The position numbers were made by a program, and so were the translations under genes. A stretch of DNA of 64,000 nt from RGIG4608 sp045635885 (GTDB lineage Bacteria > Bacillota > Clostridia > Oscillospirales > CAG-272). The stretch lies in the NCBI GenBank assembly GCA_045635885.1, contig JAZTWO010000076.1, positions 62,001 through 126,000 on the forward strand. The letters are read 5' to 3'. Positions 44,310 through 52,715 of the stretch are shown piece after piece. Within the stretch, counting starts at the first letter, position 1; the number at the start of each line of letters is the position of its first letter. The notes under the pieces were generated by a model. The model was not told where the DNA came from, searched no databases, and saw only the letters and a program-made list of their open reading frames with translations.

Positions 44310-45458
44310 AAAAAATTTGTTTGCATTGCTTTGTGTGTGATTTTATTAATATCCTTTGGATTTGTCAACGTACAGGCAAAAAATATTGAGTCAGAAGGTC
44401 AAATGCAATTTGATTGCAAAAGTGCGGTTTTGATGGAAGCTACCACGGGCACCGTGCTTTATGAATACAATTCTAATGCGGCTTTGCCGCCTGCTTCTGT
44501 AACTAAAATTATGACATTGCTTTTAGTAATGGAAGAGATTGAAAAGGGAAATTTGTATTATGATGATATAATAACTACAAGTGCTTATGCCGCTTCTATG
44601 GGTGGCTCGCAGGTATATTTAAAAGAGGGCGAGCAAATGAGTGCAGAGGATATGATAAAAAGTGTTGTTATCGCCTCTGCCAATGATGCCGCAGTTGCAC
44701 TTGCAGAGCATATTTGTGGATCTGAACAATTATTTGTTCAAAGAATGAATGTAAGAGCGAAAGAATTGGGAATGAATAATACATATTTTGAAAATACCAA
44801 CGGGCTTGACGATACCGCAAACAATCACTTAACAAGTGCTATGGATATTGCGATAATGTCAAGAGAGTTGATTAAGCATGAGGATATACTTAAATATAGT
44901 TCAACTTGGATGGATTCAATCAGAAACGGAGAATTTGTGTTGACTAATACAAACCGTTTAGTAAGGTTTTATAATGGTGCAACAGGATTAAAAACCGGAT
45001 CAACCTCTAAAGCTATGTTTTGCGTTAGCGCAACTGCTAAACGTGGAAATATGCATTTGATTTGCGTTGTAATGGGTGCACCAAGCAGTGCAGTTAGAAA
45101 TTCAATTGCTACTGAATTATTGAACTGGGGATTTTCAAATTTTGAATTGTATTTAGACTCATCAGAAAAATTAACTCCCATAAAAGTTAGTGGTGGTATG
45201 GAAGATAAGTGCCATATATATTCTGAAGAATTTGCTATGGTTGTCAAAAAAGGAAGTGCATCACAGATAGAAAAACGATATGAAATACCGTCAAAAATGA
45301 ATGCTCCTATAGATATATATGACCGAGTGGGAACCATTGGATATTACATAGATAATCAAAAAATAGGTGAATCCAACGTTTTCTCGGAAGAAAATATTGA
45401 AAAAATTGACTTTTTAGGTTTATTTTTGAGAATATTGTCAAAATTTCTTCTAAAATGA
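44292..45458 (+). CDS. D-alanyl-D-alanine carboxypeptidase (DacF/PBP5-like)
   Basis: A 388-residue penicillin-binding carboxypeptidase that removes the terminal D-Ala of stem peptides outside the membrane. Signal peptide (about 1-28, ending VNVQA), SxxK in ASVTKIMTLL, SxN in ASANDAAVALAEH and KTG in GLKTGSTSKAMFC, all intact. A C-terminal beta domain and a short hydrophobic/amphipathic end follow. Near yabPQ and dpaAB it could be the sporulation enzyme DacF or a vegetative DacA; the sequence does not decide. Confidence 0.92.
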   Translation: MSFLFFKKFVCIALCVILLISFGFVNVQAKNIESEGQMQFDCKSAVLMEATTGTVLYEYNSNAALPPASVTKIMTLLLVMEEIEKGNLYYDDIITTSAYAASMGGSQVYLKEGEQMSAEDMIKSVVIASANDAAVALAEHICGSEQLFVQRMNVRAKELGMNNTYFENTNGLDDTANNHLTSAMDIAIMSRELIKHEDILKYSSTWMDSIRNGEFVLTNTNRLVRFYNGATGLKTGSTSKAMFCVSATAKRGNMHLICVVMGAPSSAVRNSIATELLNWGFSNFELYLDSSEKLTPIKVSGGMEDKCHIYSEEFAMVVKKGSASQIEKRYEIPSKMNAPIDIYDRVGTIGYYIDNQKIGESNVFSEENIEKIDFLGLFLRILSKFLLK

Positions 45459-45469
45459 TAAATTTCCTC

Positions 45470-45498
45470 TTGCTTTTTTTGATAAAAAGTAGTAAAAT
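45470..45498 (+). promoter_or_regulatory. Promoter for pgi
   Basis: TTGCTT (45470-45475) and TAAAAT (45493-45498), spacer 17 bp. Confidence 0.6.
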
Positions 45499-45534
45499 AA
45501 TTAACAGTTGATTTTAGAAGGGAAACATAAAAAA

Positions 45535-46869
45535 ATGACACTTAAATTAAATGACAAATACTTGAAAAATTTTATTTCTGAACACGAATATGCTTGCATT
45601 GCACCTCAGGTTGCTGTTGCAGATAAAATGCTTAGAGAAAAAACAGGTGCAGGTAATGACTTCCTTGGTTGGATGGATCTTCCTACAAACTATGACAAGG
45701 AAGAATTTGATAGAATTAAAGTTGCCGCAAAAAGAATTCAGTCAGATTGCGATGCATTCATTGTAATCGGTATTGGTGGTTCTTATCTTGGCGCAAGAGC
45801 AGTTATTGATTTTCTTAACAGCGCTGAGCGTAAGGATAGAGAAAAGACTCCCGATATATATTATGCGGGATGTAACATCAGTGCTTCTGCACTTAATGAG
45901 CTTCTCTATATTTGTGAGCACAAAAACGTGTGCATTAACGTAATTTCCAAATCAGGCACTACAACTGAGCCTGCGGTAGCATTTAGAATTCTTCGCGCTT
46001 TCCTTGAAAAGAAATACGGAGTTGAGGAAGCTAAAAAGAGAATTTACGTTACAACCGATAAAGCACGCGGAACACTTAAGGCATTCTCAACTCAGCAGGG
46101 ATATGAAACTTTTGTAGTTCCTGATGATGTTGGCGGTAGATTTTCAGTTCTCACTGCTGTAGGACTTCTTCCCATCGCAGTTGCAGGTATTGATATTGAT
46201 GCTCTTATGCAGGGTGCTAATGATGCGAGAATTGCATATTCAAGCTCCGACCTTTATCAGAACGATGCTTATAAGTATGCGGCTATGAGAAACATTCTTT
46301 ATCGCAAGGGTAAAAGCGTTGAACTTCTTGTTGGATATGAGCCTTTCGTTGGAATGATTCAAGAGTGGTGGAAGCAGCTTTACGGCGAAAGTGAAGGTAA
46401 GGACGGAAAGGGAATTTTCCCTGCATCCGTAATTTTCTCAACTGATCTTCACTCACTTGGTCAGTATATTCAAGAGGGCCAGAGAGTACTTTTTGAAACT
46501 GTTCTTTCAATCAATGATACAAAGAGCACATTTGCAATTCCTTATGACGAGGCTAATATTGACGGACTTAACTTCCTTGCAGGTAGAGATATTAACGAGA
46601 TTAAGCAAACCGCTATGAAAGCAACTCAGTTTGCTCATATCGATGGCGGTGTGCCTAACATTCATATTGAACTTGCGGAACGCAGTGAGTATAGCCTTGG
46701 ATATTTGATTTACTTCTTTGAGCTTGCTTGTGCTATGTCGGGTTACCTTCTTGGTGTTAATCCTTTCGACCAACCCGGTGTTGAAGCATATAAGAAAAAT
46801 ATGTTTGCAATGCTTGGAAAACCCGGTTATGAGGATTTGAGAAAGGCACTTGAAGAAAGAAATATGTAA
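45535..46869 (+). CDS. pgi: Glucose-6-phosphate isomerase
   Basis: Interconverts glucose-6-phosphate and fructose-6-phosphate. The 444-residue protein is the Firmicutes short form. Visible motifs are VIGIGGSYLGARAVIDF, ISKSGTTTEPAVAFRI, VGGRFSVLTAVGLLPIA, ESEGKDGKGIFPAS and the C-terminal FDQPGVEAYKKNMF. I use the ATG at 45535 behind GAAGGG (spacing about 12); a TTG at 45508 lacks a site. Monocistronic; an AT-rich hairpin after the stop may be a weak terminator. Confidence 0.95.
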   Translation: MTLKLNDKYLKNFISEHEYACIAPQVAVADKMLREKTGAGNDFLGWMDLPTNYDKEEFDRIKVAAKRIQSDCDAFIVIGIGGSYLGARAVIDFLNSAERKDREKTPDIYYAGCNISASALNELLYICEHKNVCINVISKSGTTTEPAVAFRILRAFLEKKYGVEEAKKRIYVTTDKARGTLKAFSTQQGYETFVVPDDVGGRFSVLTAVGLLPIAVAGIDIDALMQGANDARIAYSSSDLYQNDAYKYAAMRNILYRKGKSVELLVGYEPFVGMIQEWWKQLYGESEGKDGKGIFPASVIFSTDLHSLGQYIQEGQRVLFETVLSINDTKSTFAIPYDEANIDGLNFLAGRDINEIKQTAMKATQFAHIDGGVPNIHIELAERSEYSLGYLIYFFELACAMSGYLLGVNPFDQPGVEAYKKNMFAMLGKPGYEDLRKALEERNM

Positions 46870-46927
46870 AGTTTTCATTTTTTGAAAATTTTGTGCATAT
46901 TTTTGGGTAATTTTTTATAAAAACTAC

Positions 46928-46956
46928 TTGCAATTTATCTTTCTATAGTGTATAAT
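46928..46956 (+). promoter_or_regulatory. Promoter for the small P-loop gene
   Basis: TTGCAA (46928-46933) and TATAAT (46951-46956), spacer 17 bp. Confidence 0.75.
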
Positions 46957-47007
46957 TAATACATAAAGAAGCTAAATGCTTCAATAACTTCCTGGAGGTA
47001 ATTTATT

Positions 47008-47415
47008 ATGGTGAAATTGATAATTGGCGTTAAGGGTACAGGCAAAACAAAAACTCTTATCGAAATGGTTAACAACGCACAAAACAATACAAAAGGTTGT
47101 GTAGTTTGCATTGAAAAGGGCAACAAATTGCGTTATGACATTAACAGCCAAATAAGACTTATAGATACAGTTGAATACTTGGTAGCAGATGCTCAGGCAC
47201 TTTTCGGCTTTGTAGCAGGCATTTTGGCAAGCAACTATGACGTTACTGATATTTTCATCGACTCTTGCTTGAAGATTTGCAATGAAGACGTTGCTGCTTT
47301 TGAAAAGTTCTTGCTTGAAATCGAAGCGCTTTCTCTTAAGAATGAGGTTAACGTTGTTATCACATCCTCTTTGCCTGAAGAGAATATGACAGAAGTAATG
47401 AAAAAGTACGTTTAA
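47008..47415 (+). CDS. Small P-loop nucleotide-binding protein of unknown function
   Basis: A 135-residue protein with Walker A GVKGTGKTKTLIEMV at residues 7-21 and a Walker B-like strand VTDIFIDS near residue 87. It is a minimal P-loop domain without attached effector. A similar short ATP-binding protein is found in many Clostridia but I know of no assigned function. It has a good promoter, a strong GGAGG site and its own terminator, so it is an independent and probably well expressed gene. Confidence 0.75.
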   Translation: MVKLIIGVKGTGKTKTLIEMVNNAQNNTKGCVVCIEKGNKLRYDINSQIRLIDTVEYLVADAQALFGFVAGILASNYDVTDIFIDSCLKICNEDVAAFEKFLLEIEALSLKNEVNVVITSSLPEENMTEVMKKYV

Positions 47416-47424
47416 TATACATTT

Positions 47425-47456
47425 AATAGCTCAGTCGTTAGATTGAGCTATTTTTG
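47425..47456 (+). terminator. Terminator after the P-loop gene
   Basis: A 12-bp stem with one G-T pair (AATAGCTCAGTC, 47425-47436, with 47441-47452, loop GTTA) and a T tract, which runs directly into the next -35 box. Confidence 0.8.
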
Positions 47457-47485
47457 TTGACAAAACTTAAATATAGTGCTATAAT
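47457..47485 (+). promoter_or_regulatory. Promoter for the cytidylate kinase-like gene
   Basis: TTGACA (47457-47462) and TATAAT (47480-47485), spacer 17 bp. Confidence 0.85.
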
Positions 47486-47515
47486 AAAAACATAGTTTTA
47501 AAAAGGAGTTTGCCT

Positions 47516-48118
47516 ATGAATAAAATTATCACTATTGGCCGTGAATTTGGTAGCGGTGGACGAGAATTTGGCAGAAGACTTGCTGAAGAATTGGGAATTG
47601 AATATTACGATAAAGAAATCATTGCTGCAATAGCTGAAAAAACATCTATGTCGCAAGAATATGTTCAAGAAATTTTAGAAGGAAAGCCACATCATCTCTA
47701 TCCAATAACCATAGGTCAAAGCATGTTGATAGCGGATAACTTCTATATTCAACAAGAGCAATCCATTTATCTTGCACAAAGTGAGATAATCAGAGATCTT
47801 GCTCAAAAGTCAAGTTGTGTTATCGTTGGTAGATGTGCCGACTTTATTTTGAAGGATCTTAAACCTTATAGGATATTTGTTTATGCCGATATAGAGAGCC
47901 GAGTTAAAAGATGTATGCAAAGAAATCCCGACTCAATGAAGCATCTAACTGAAAAAGAAATCAGAAAGCAGATTCACTCAATCGACAAAAACAGGGCAAA
48001 ATATTACGATTATTATACAGGAAACAAATGGGGCGACAAAAACAACTATGACCTTTGTGTAAACACAACAGGTCTTGTTATAAAAGAAATTGTTCCTGCA
48101 ATTGCCAAAATGTTTTAA
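47516..48118 (+). CDS. Cytidylate kinase-like family protein
   Basis: A 200-residue P-loop kinase: ITIGREFGSGGREFGRRLAEELGI is the family's modified phosphate loop (GREFGSGG instead of GxxxxGKS/T), with VIVGRCADFIL and RIFVYADIESRVKRCM further on. These proteins resemble CMP kinase but lack some of its nucleotide-monophosphate domain, and their substrate is not established. I choose the ATG at 47516 behind AAAAGGAG, not the TTG at 47510. Confidence 0.85.
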   Translation: MNKIITIGREFGSGGREFGRRLAEELGIEYYDKEIIAAIAEKTSMSQEYVQEILEGKPHHLYPITIGQSMLIADNFYIQQEQSIYLAQSEIIRDLAQKSSCVIVGRCADFILKDLKPYRIFVYADIESRVKRCMQRNPDSMKHLTEKEIRKQIHSIDKNRAKYYDYYTGNKWGDKNNYDLCVNTTGLVIKEIVPAIAKMF

Positions 48119-48126
48119 TTTATTTC

Positions 48127-48161
48127 AAGCTCTGCCGTTTTTAACGGCAGAGCTTTTTTTA
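48127..48161 (+). terminator. Terminator after the cytidylate kinase-like gene
   Basis: A 13-bp stem (AAGCTCTGCCGTT, 48127-48139, with 48143-48155) and seven T. Confidence 0.92.
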
Positions 48162-48217
48162 TTTGTAACTCTCTGTATTTATTTTAATATAATGTAGTAA
48201 AGGCAAGGAGGTGGAAT

Positions 48218-49066
48218 ATGGAAATTTTATTTTTGGGCGGAGATATGCGACAAAAATATGCAAGTGACTACATTAATAAACACAAGCATCAATCAAAAGC
48301 ATATCTTAATTTTTCTATTTCTGAAATAGAGGGAGATATATTAAAAGCGGACGTGATTGCTTTTCCTTTACCTGCTACAAATGATGGAATTAATATAAAT
48401 ATGCCAACTCACAAAGAAAACGCAATTGCTATTAATGATGTGGTTAATTTAATATCGATAAATAAGATTATTACAGGTGGCAAATTTCCCGAAGAAACTA
48501 AAAAACTTGCAATGCAAACTAATAAGAAAATTTGTGACTATATGGATATTGAGACATTTCAAATAAAAAATGCATTACTTTCTGCAGAGGGAGCAATTTA
48601 TTATGCCAAGCAGAGAATTGATAAAAGTATTCACGGAGCAAAAATTGCGGTTTTGGGATGTGGCAGAATTGGTAAAATTTTGGCTTATTTATTGCGTAGT
48701 CAAGGAGCTATGGTTACTGTTATAGCAAGAAAAGATACAGACCTTACTTGGAGTGAAATAATTGGTTATAACATAAAACGACTTACAACTAAAAACACCC
48801 GAGCAAACAATAAATTTGATATTATTTTTAACACAATACCTTATCACATTTTAGATGAAGAGTTTGCAAAAACAGTGGATAAAAATGTGCTGATAATTGA
48901 CCTTGCATCTACACCTTATGGAATTGATGAGCTATTGGTAAAAGAAAACAATTTGAATTATTATAGAGAACTTGGAATTCCGGGAAGATATGCACCTAAA
49001 AGCGCAGGTGAGATTATAGCACAAACAATTATTAATAATATACTGATAAAGGAGGACTTCTCTTGA
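48218..49066 (+). CDS. dpaA: Dipicolinate synthase subunit A
   Basis: With DpaB it oxidises dihydroxy-tetrahydrodipicolinate to dipicolinic acid, the calcium chelator of the spore core, in the mother cell. The 282-residue protein has an N-terminal domain starting ILFLGGDMRQKYASDYINK and a Rossmann fold (KIAVLGCGRIGKILAYLLRSQGA near residue 144), ending with the GIPGRYAPKSAGEIIA block. AAGGAGG precedes the ATG. I could not find a clear sigma-K box in the 60-bp gap. Confidence 0.94.
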   Translation: MEILFLGGDMRQKYASDYINKHKHQSKAYLNFSISEIEGDILKADVIAFPLPATNDGININMPTHKENAIAINDVVNLISINKIITGGKFPEETKKLAMQTNKKICDYMDIETFQIKNALLSAEGAIYYAKQRIDKSIHGAKIAVLGCGRIGKILAYLLRSQGAMVTVIARKDTDLTWSEIIGYNIKRLTTKNTRANNKFDIIFNTIPYHILDEEFAKTVDKNVLIIDLASTPYGIDELLVKENNLNYYRELGIPGRYAPKSAGEIIAQTIINNILIKEDFS

Positions 49067-49623
49067 TTGGTTTTGCTATTACAGGATCGTTTTGCACGAT
49101 TTTGCGATCATTGGAAGTGATGAAAAGTCTTGTTTCAAATGGTTATGAGGTGTTACCAATAATGAGCGAAAATGCGTTTAGCACCGACACAAGATTTGGC
49201 GAGGCGGATAATATTAAAAAGCAAATTGAAAGGATTTGTCAAAGACCAATAATTCACAGTATTGTAGATGCCGAGCCGTTAGGGCCTAAAACAAAATTGG
49301 ATGCTATGTTGATATGCCCGTGTACGGGTAACACACTTTCAAAATTGGCAAATGGTATCACAGATACAAGTGTCACCATGGCTGCTAAAGCTCATTTAAG
49401 AAACGACAAACCACTTGTTATTTCTTTAGCATCAAATGATGCGTTGTCTGGCAATCTTAAGAATATAGCAACGCTTTTATCCCGAAAGAACGTATATTTT
49501 ACGCCAATGGTACAAGATGATCCAATCAATAAGCCACATTCACTTGTAACAGATTTTTCATTGGTTGAAAGCGCATTGGAAAACGCACTAAAAGGGAAGC
49601 AAATGTACAAAATATTTCTATAA
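49063..49623 (+). CDS. dpaB: Dipicolinate synthase subunit B
   Basis: A 186-residue flavoprotein-like subunit of dipicolinate synthase: GFAITGSFCTILRSLEVMKSL, LDAMLICPCTGNTLSKLANGITDTSVTMAAKAHLRN and PLVISLASNDALSGNLKNI. The start is a TTG at 49063 overlapping the dpaA stop, supported by AAAGGAGG about 10 nt upstream. Convergent with nrdG. Confidence 0.94.
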   Translation: MIGFAITGSFCTILRSLEVMKSLVSNGYEVLPIMSENAFSTDTRFGEADNIKKQIERICQRPIIHSIVDAEPLGPKTKLDAMLICPCTGNTLSKLANGITDTSVTMAAKAHLRNDKPLVISLASNDALSGNLKNIATLLSRKNVYFTPMVQDDPINKPHSLVTDFSLVESALENALKGKQMYKIFL

Positions 49624-49625
49624 CA

Positions 49626-49657
49626 AAAGGTGTTATCCACACTTGGATAACACCTTT
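49626..49657. terminator. Hairpin between dpaB and nrdG
   Basis: A 13-bp stem (AAAGGTGTTATCC, 49626-49638, with 49645-49657). Short T tracts on both sides; shared by two convergent operons. Confidence 0.7.
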
Positions 49658-49661
49658 AAGG

Positions 49662-50222
49662 TTATTCATAAATGTTGTTATTGCCCATTTTTCTTTCCCA
49701 AACTCCATCAAGAAGAATCATTTTAGATTGAGTAAGAGAAGCTTTTACGTCAATGATATTTTGATTTGAAGAACCTCTAAAACGCAAAGCAGGATTTTTT
49801 AATTCCTCAACAAATTTGCCATCAACAAGAACGTCAATTAAAGATAGCATTTCCATAATATTTTCTTCGGATGCTTTAGCTTTGGGAAGCAAATCGTTTT
49901 CAAAGCAGAATCCTGAATAACACCAAATACTTTTATTTGGCAATTTTTCTTTAAATTGTTTTAGCAGATCAATCAATGCTTTTTGGTTTTCGGGTTCAAA
50001 TGGCTCGCCACCAAGAAGAGTTAGTCCTTCTACAAATGAGGGCTCGGTTAAATTGATAATTTTATCAATTTCTGTTTGAGTAAAAGGAGAGCCGAAATTA
50101 AAATTCCATGTTTCAGGATTAAAACATCCTTTGCAGTGGTGTCTGCATCCACTAACGAAAAGTGAAGTTCTAACGCCGGGACCATTTGCTATATCATTTT
50201 CACGAATAAGTGCATAATTCAT
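49662..50222 (-). CDS. nrdG: Anaerobic ribonucleoside-triphosphate reductase activating enzyme
   Basis: Radical SAM enzyme that installs the glycyl radical on NrdD. The 186-residue protein starts MNYALIRENDIANGPGVRTSLFVSGC and has CRHHCKGC (CxxxCxxC cluster motif) and LTLLGGEPFEPEN. The ATG at 50222 follows AAAGGA; a longer frame to 50261 runs through a hairpin. It lies 54 bp after nrdD. Confidence 0.95.
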   Translation of the reverse strand: MNYALIRENDIANGPGVRTSLFVSGCRHHCKGCFNPETWNFNFGSPFTQTEIDKIINLTEPSFVEGLTLLGGEPFEPENQKALIDLLKQFKEKLPNKSIWCYSGFCFENDLLPKAKASEENIMEMLSLIDVLVDGKFVEELKNPALRFRGSSNQNIIDVKASLTQSKMILLDGVWERKMGNNNIYE

Positions 50223-50240
50223 ATAAAATCCTTTGATTAA

Positions 50241-50268
50241 CAATCCCTTGCAAAAATGCAAGGGATTG
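50241..50268 (-). other. Intercistronic hairpin nrdD/nrdG
   Basis: A perfect 12-bp stem (CAATCCCTTGCA, 50241-50252, with 50257-50268, loop of four). On the minus strand it is not followed by a T run, so it is more likely an RNA-processing or stability element, or a partial terminator lowering nrdG relative to nrdD. Confidence 0.55.
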
Positions 50269-50276
50269 AATTTTTA

Positions 50277-52451
50277 TTAAAGATGAAGAACTCGTTCTTT
50301 AATTTCCTGTGTTCTTCCTTGGTTCCAATACTGAGTTCCAATGTATCCGCAAGTGCGTCTAGCAACGTTCATTGTTGATTGATCTGTGTTGCCGCAGTTG
50401 GGACATTTCCAAACCAACTTGCCGTCTTCTTCAACAACCTCGATTTCGCCATCAAATCCACATGCTTGACAGTAATCGCTTTTTGTATTGAGTTCGGCAT
50501 ACATAATGTTATCATAAATAAATCTCATAACTGAAATTACAGCATCAATGTTATTTTGCATATTGGGAACTTCAACATACGAGATTGCTCCACCGGGGGA
50601 AAGCGCCTGGAATTTTGATTCAATTGCAAGTTTTTTAAAGGCATCAATTTCCTCGGTAACGTGAATGTGATAACTGTTTGTAATATATGTTTTGTCGGTA
50701 ATATTTTTAATTATTCCAAAACGTTTTTGCAAGCATTTTGCAAATTTGTAGGTTGTGCTTTCAAGGGGAGTGCCGTAAAGTGAATAGTCAATGCACTCGT
50801 CTGCCTTCCATTTTGCAGTATATTCATTGAGCTTTTTCATAATCTCAAGTCCGAGCTTTTCGCCCTCGGGCTCGGTCAACTTTTGGCCGTTCAATGAAAG
50901 AACGCATTCCCAAAGACCTGCATATCCAAGAGAAATTGTGGAATATCCACCGTGAAGATACTTATCAATGGTTTCGCCTTTGGGGAGACGGAGAAGAGCA
51001 CCGTGTTGCCAAAGAATAGGCGCAGCATCAGAAACAGTTCCTGTCAATCTTTCGTGACGGCATTGGAGCGCTCTATGGCAAAGCTCCATTCTTTCGTCGA
51101 AGATTTGCCAGAATTTTTCCATATCACCATCGGCAGAAAGACCGATATCAACAAGGTTAACTGTTACAACGCCCTGGTTAAATCTACCGTAGTACTTTGG
51201 CTGACCGTTTTCATCAATATATGGAGTCAAAAAGCTTCTGCAACCCATACAGGTGTAGCAATGGCCCTCTCCGTTTTTATCAATTTTGTTTTGCAACATA
51301 ATCTTTTCAGAAATATAGTCGGGAACCATTCGCTTTGCGGTGCATTTAGCTGCAAGCTTTGTAAGGTAGAAATAGGGACTATCTTCGTGTACATTATCTT
51401 CTTCAAGAACATAAATGAGCTTGGGGAAGGCAGGAGTAACCCAAACACCTTTTTCATTTTTTACACCCTTGTATCTTTGTTTTAATGTTTCCTCGATAAT
51501 GATGGCAAGGTCTTTCTTTTCACGCTCATTTTTAGCTTCGTTAAGATACATAAATACAGTAACGAAGGGAGCTTGTCCGTTTGTTGTCATAAGGGTTACA
51601 ACCTGATATTGAATGGTTTGAACACCACTTCTGATTTCTTCAAGAAGACGCTCTTCGGTAATTCTGTCAATATCTTCAATGCTTACGTCGGGATTAATGC
51701 TTTTAAGTTCTTTTTCAACCCTAATTCTTATTTTTTTGCGGCTTATGTCAACAAATGGCGCAAGATGAGTTAAACTTATACTTTGTCCACCGTATTGGCA
51801 AGATGCAACTTGGGCAATAATCTGAGTGGCAATATTGCATGCAGTTGAAAAACTGTGTGGCTTTTCAATCATTGTTCCACTTATTACAGTACCGTTTTGA
51901 AGCATGTCCTCAAGGTTAACAAGGTCGCAGTTATGCATGTGTTGAGCAAAGTAATCGGAATCATGAAAGTGAATAATTCCTTTTTCATGCGCTTCAACTA
52001 TGTCTGCAGGGAGCAAAATTCGTTTTGTGATGTCCTTGCTTACTTCACCTGCCATATAGTCACGTTGAACACTGTTTACAGTGGGATTCTTGTTTGAGTT
52101 TTCTTGCTTAACCTCTTCATTGTTGCACTCAATCAAACTAAGAATCTGCTCATCAGTTGTATTAGATTTTCTAATAAGAGCATGGTTATAACGGTATGTG
52201 ATATATCGTCTTGCAACGTCAAACGCACGTTGATTCATAATCTGATCTTCAACCATATCTTGAATTTCTTCAACGTTTAATGATCTATTCATATGAAGAG
52301 CAGCCATTTCAACATCTTCTGCAATACGTTTGATTTGAATTTCTGACATTCTTGCGCTAGGAACAACGCTTTCGTTAGCTTTAGTAACAGCTATTACAAT
52401 TTTTTGTGGGTCAAAAGTAACTTCTGAACCGTTTCGCTTAATGATTTTCAT
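50277..52451 (-). CDS. nrdD: Anaerobic ribonucleoside-triphosphate reductase
   Basis: Class III reductase making deoxynucleoside triphosphates without oxygen. The 724-residue protein has an N-terminal ATP-cone (about 1-90, IKRNGSEVTFDPQKI), the catalytic barrel with active-site Cys, a zinc site (CQACGFDG and CPNCG) and the glycyl-radical loop RRTCGYIG near the C-terminus. Start at 52451 behind AGGAGG. Two NrdR boxes and a promoter lie upstream. Confidence 0.97.
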   Translation of the reverse strand: MKIIKRNGSEVTFDPQKIVIAVTKANESVVPSARMSEIQIKRIAEDVEMAALHMNRSLNVEEIQDMVEDQIMNQRAFDVARRYITYRYNHALIRKSNTTDEQILSLIECNNEEVKQENSNKNPTVNSVQRDYMAGEVSKDITKRILLPADIVEAHEKGIIHFHDSDYFAQHMHNCDLVNLEDMLQNGTVISGTMIEKPHSFSTACNIATQIIAQVASCQYGGQSISLTHLAPFVDISRKKIRIRVEKELKSINPDVSIEDIDRITEERLLEEIRSGVQTIQYQVVTLMTTNGQAPFVTVFMYLNEAKNEREKKDLAIIIEETLKQRYKGVKNEKGVWVTPAFPKLIYVLEEDNVHEDSPYFYLTKLAAKCTAKRMVPDYISEKIMLQNKIDKNGEGHCYTCMGCRSFLTPYIDENGQPKYYGRFNQGVVTVNLVDIGLSADGDMEKFWQIFDERMELCHRALQCRHERLTGTVSDAAPILWQHGALLRLPKGETIDKYLHGGYSTISLGYAGLWECVLSLNGQKLTEPEGEKLGLEIMKKLNEYTAKWKADECIDYSLYGTPLESTTYKFAKCLQKRFGIIKNITDKTYITNSYHIHVTEEIDAFKKLAIESKFQALSPGGAISYVEVPNMQNNIDAVISVMRFIYDNIMYAELNTKSDYCQACGFDGEIEVVEEDGKLVWKCPNCGNTDQSTMNVARRTCGYIGTQYWNQGRTQEIKERVLHL

Positions 52452-52501
52452 GTTTCCTCCTAAATAAATATATGTAAAATGAACTAAAATTCGACATTCT
52501 A

Positions 52502-52531
52502 ATTATATACTATATATTGTGTTAAAGTCAA
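52502..52531 (-). promoter_or_regulatory. Promoter for nrdDG
   Basis: On the minus strand TTGACT (52531-52526) and TATAAT (52507-52502), spacer 18 bp. The first NrdR box occupies the spacer. Confidence 0.75.
52507..52522. promoter_or_regulatory. NrdR box 1
   Basis: ATACTATATATTGTGT matches the NrdR consensus (ACACWATATATWGWGT) at 15 of 16 positions and lies between the -35 and -10 boxes. Confidence 0.75.
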
Positions 52532-52537
52532 GAGAAA

Positions 52538-52553
52538 AATCTATATATTGTTA
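52538..52553. promoter_or_regulatory. NrdR box 2
   Basis: AATCTATATATTGTTA matches the consensus at 12 of 16 positions and lies exactly 31 bp from box 1, the three-turn spacing known for NrdR box pairs. Confidence 0.7.
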
Positions 52554-52666
52554 TTTTTTGTAAGAAGTGACAATTTACAAATAAAATTTTTAACTATTTT
52601 GCTATATTTTATTATTTTAAGGAATTTTTAAGGTTGATATTTTATCATTATAATGTAAAATAATAA

Positions 52667-52684
52667 CACATCCAAATGGGTGTG
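52667..52684 (+). other. Hairpin in the leader of the MacB-like ABC gene
   Basis: CACATCC (52667-52673) pairs with GGGTGTG (52678-52684, one T-G pair). The ribosome-binding region of the gene, AGGTGTG at 52705-52711, repeats the 3' arm and could pair with the same CACATCC. Confidence 0.4.
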
Positions 52685-52715
52685 AATCTACAATAATTTT
52701 TATATAGGTGTGATT

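Noticed and set aside
48162..48217. Sigma-K promoter for dpaAB
   Set aside because: No CATA-type -10 box is visible; TTGTAA and TATAAT are present but 19 bp apart, too weak to claim.
52634..52654. TTGATA/TATAAT promoter for the MacB-like gene
   Set aside because: The two boxes are only 9 bp apart, and the -10 box has no acceptable -35 at normal distance.
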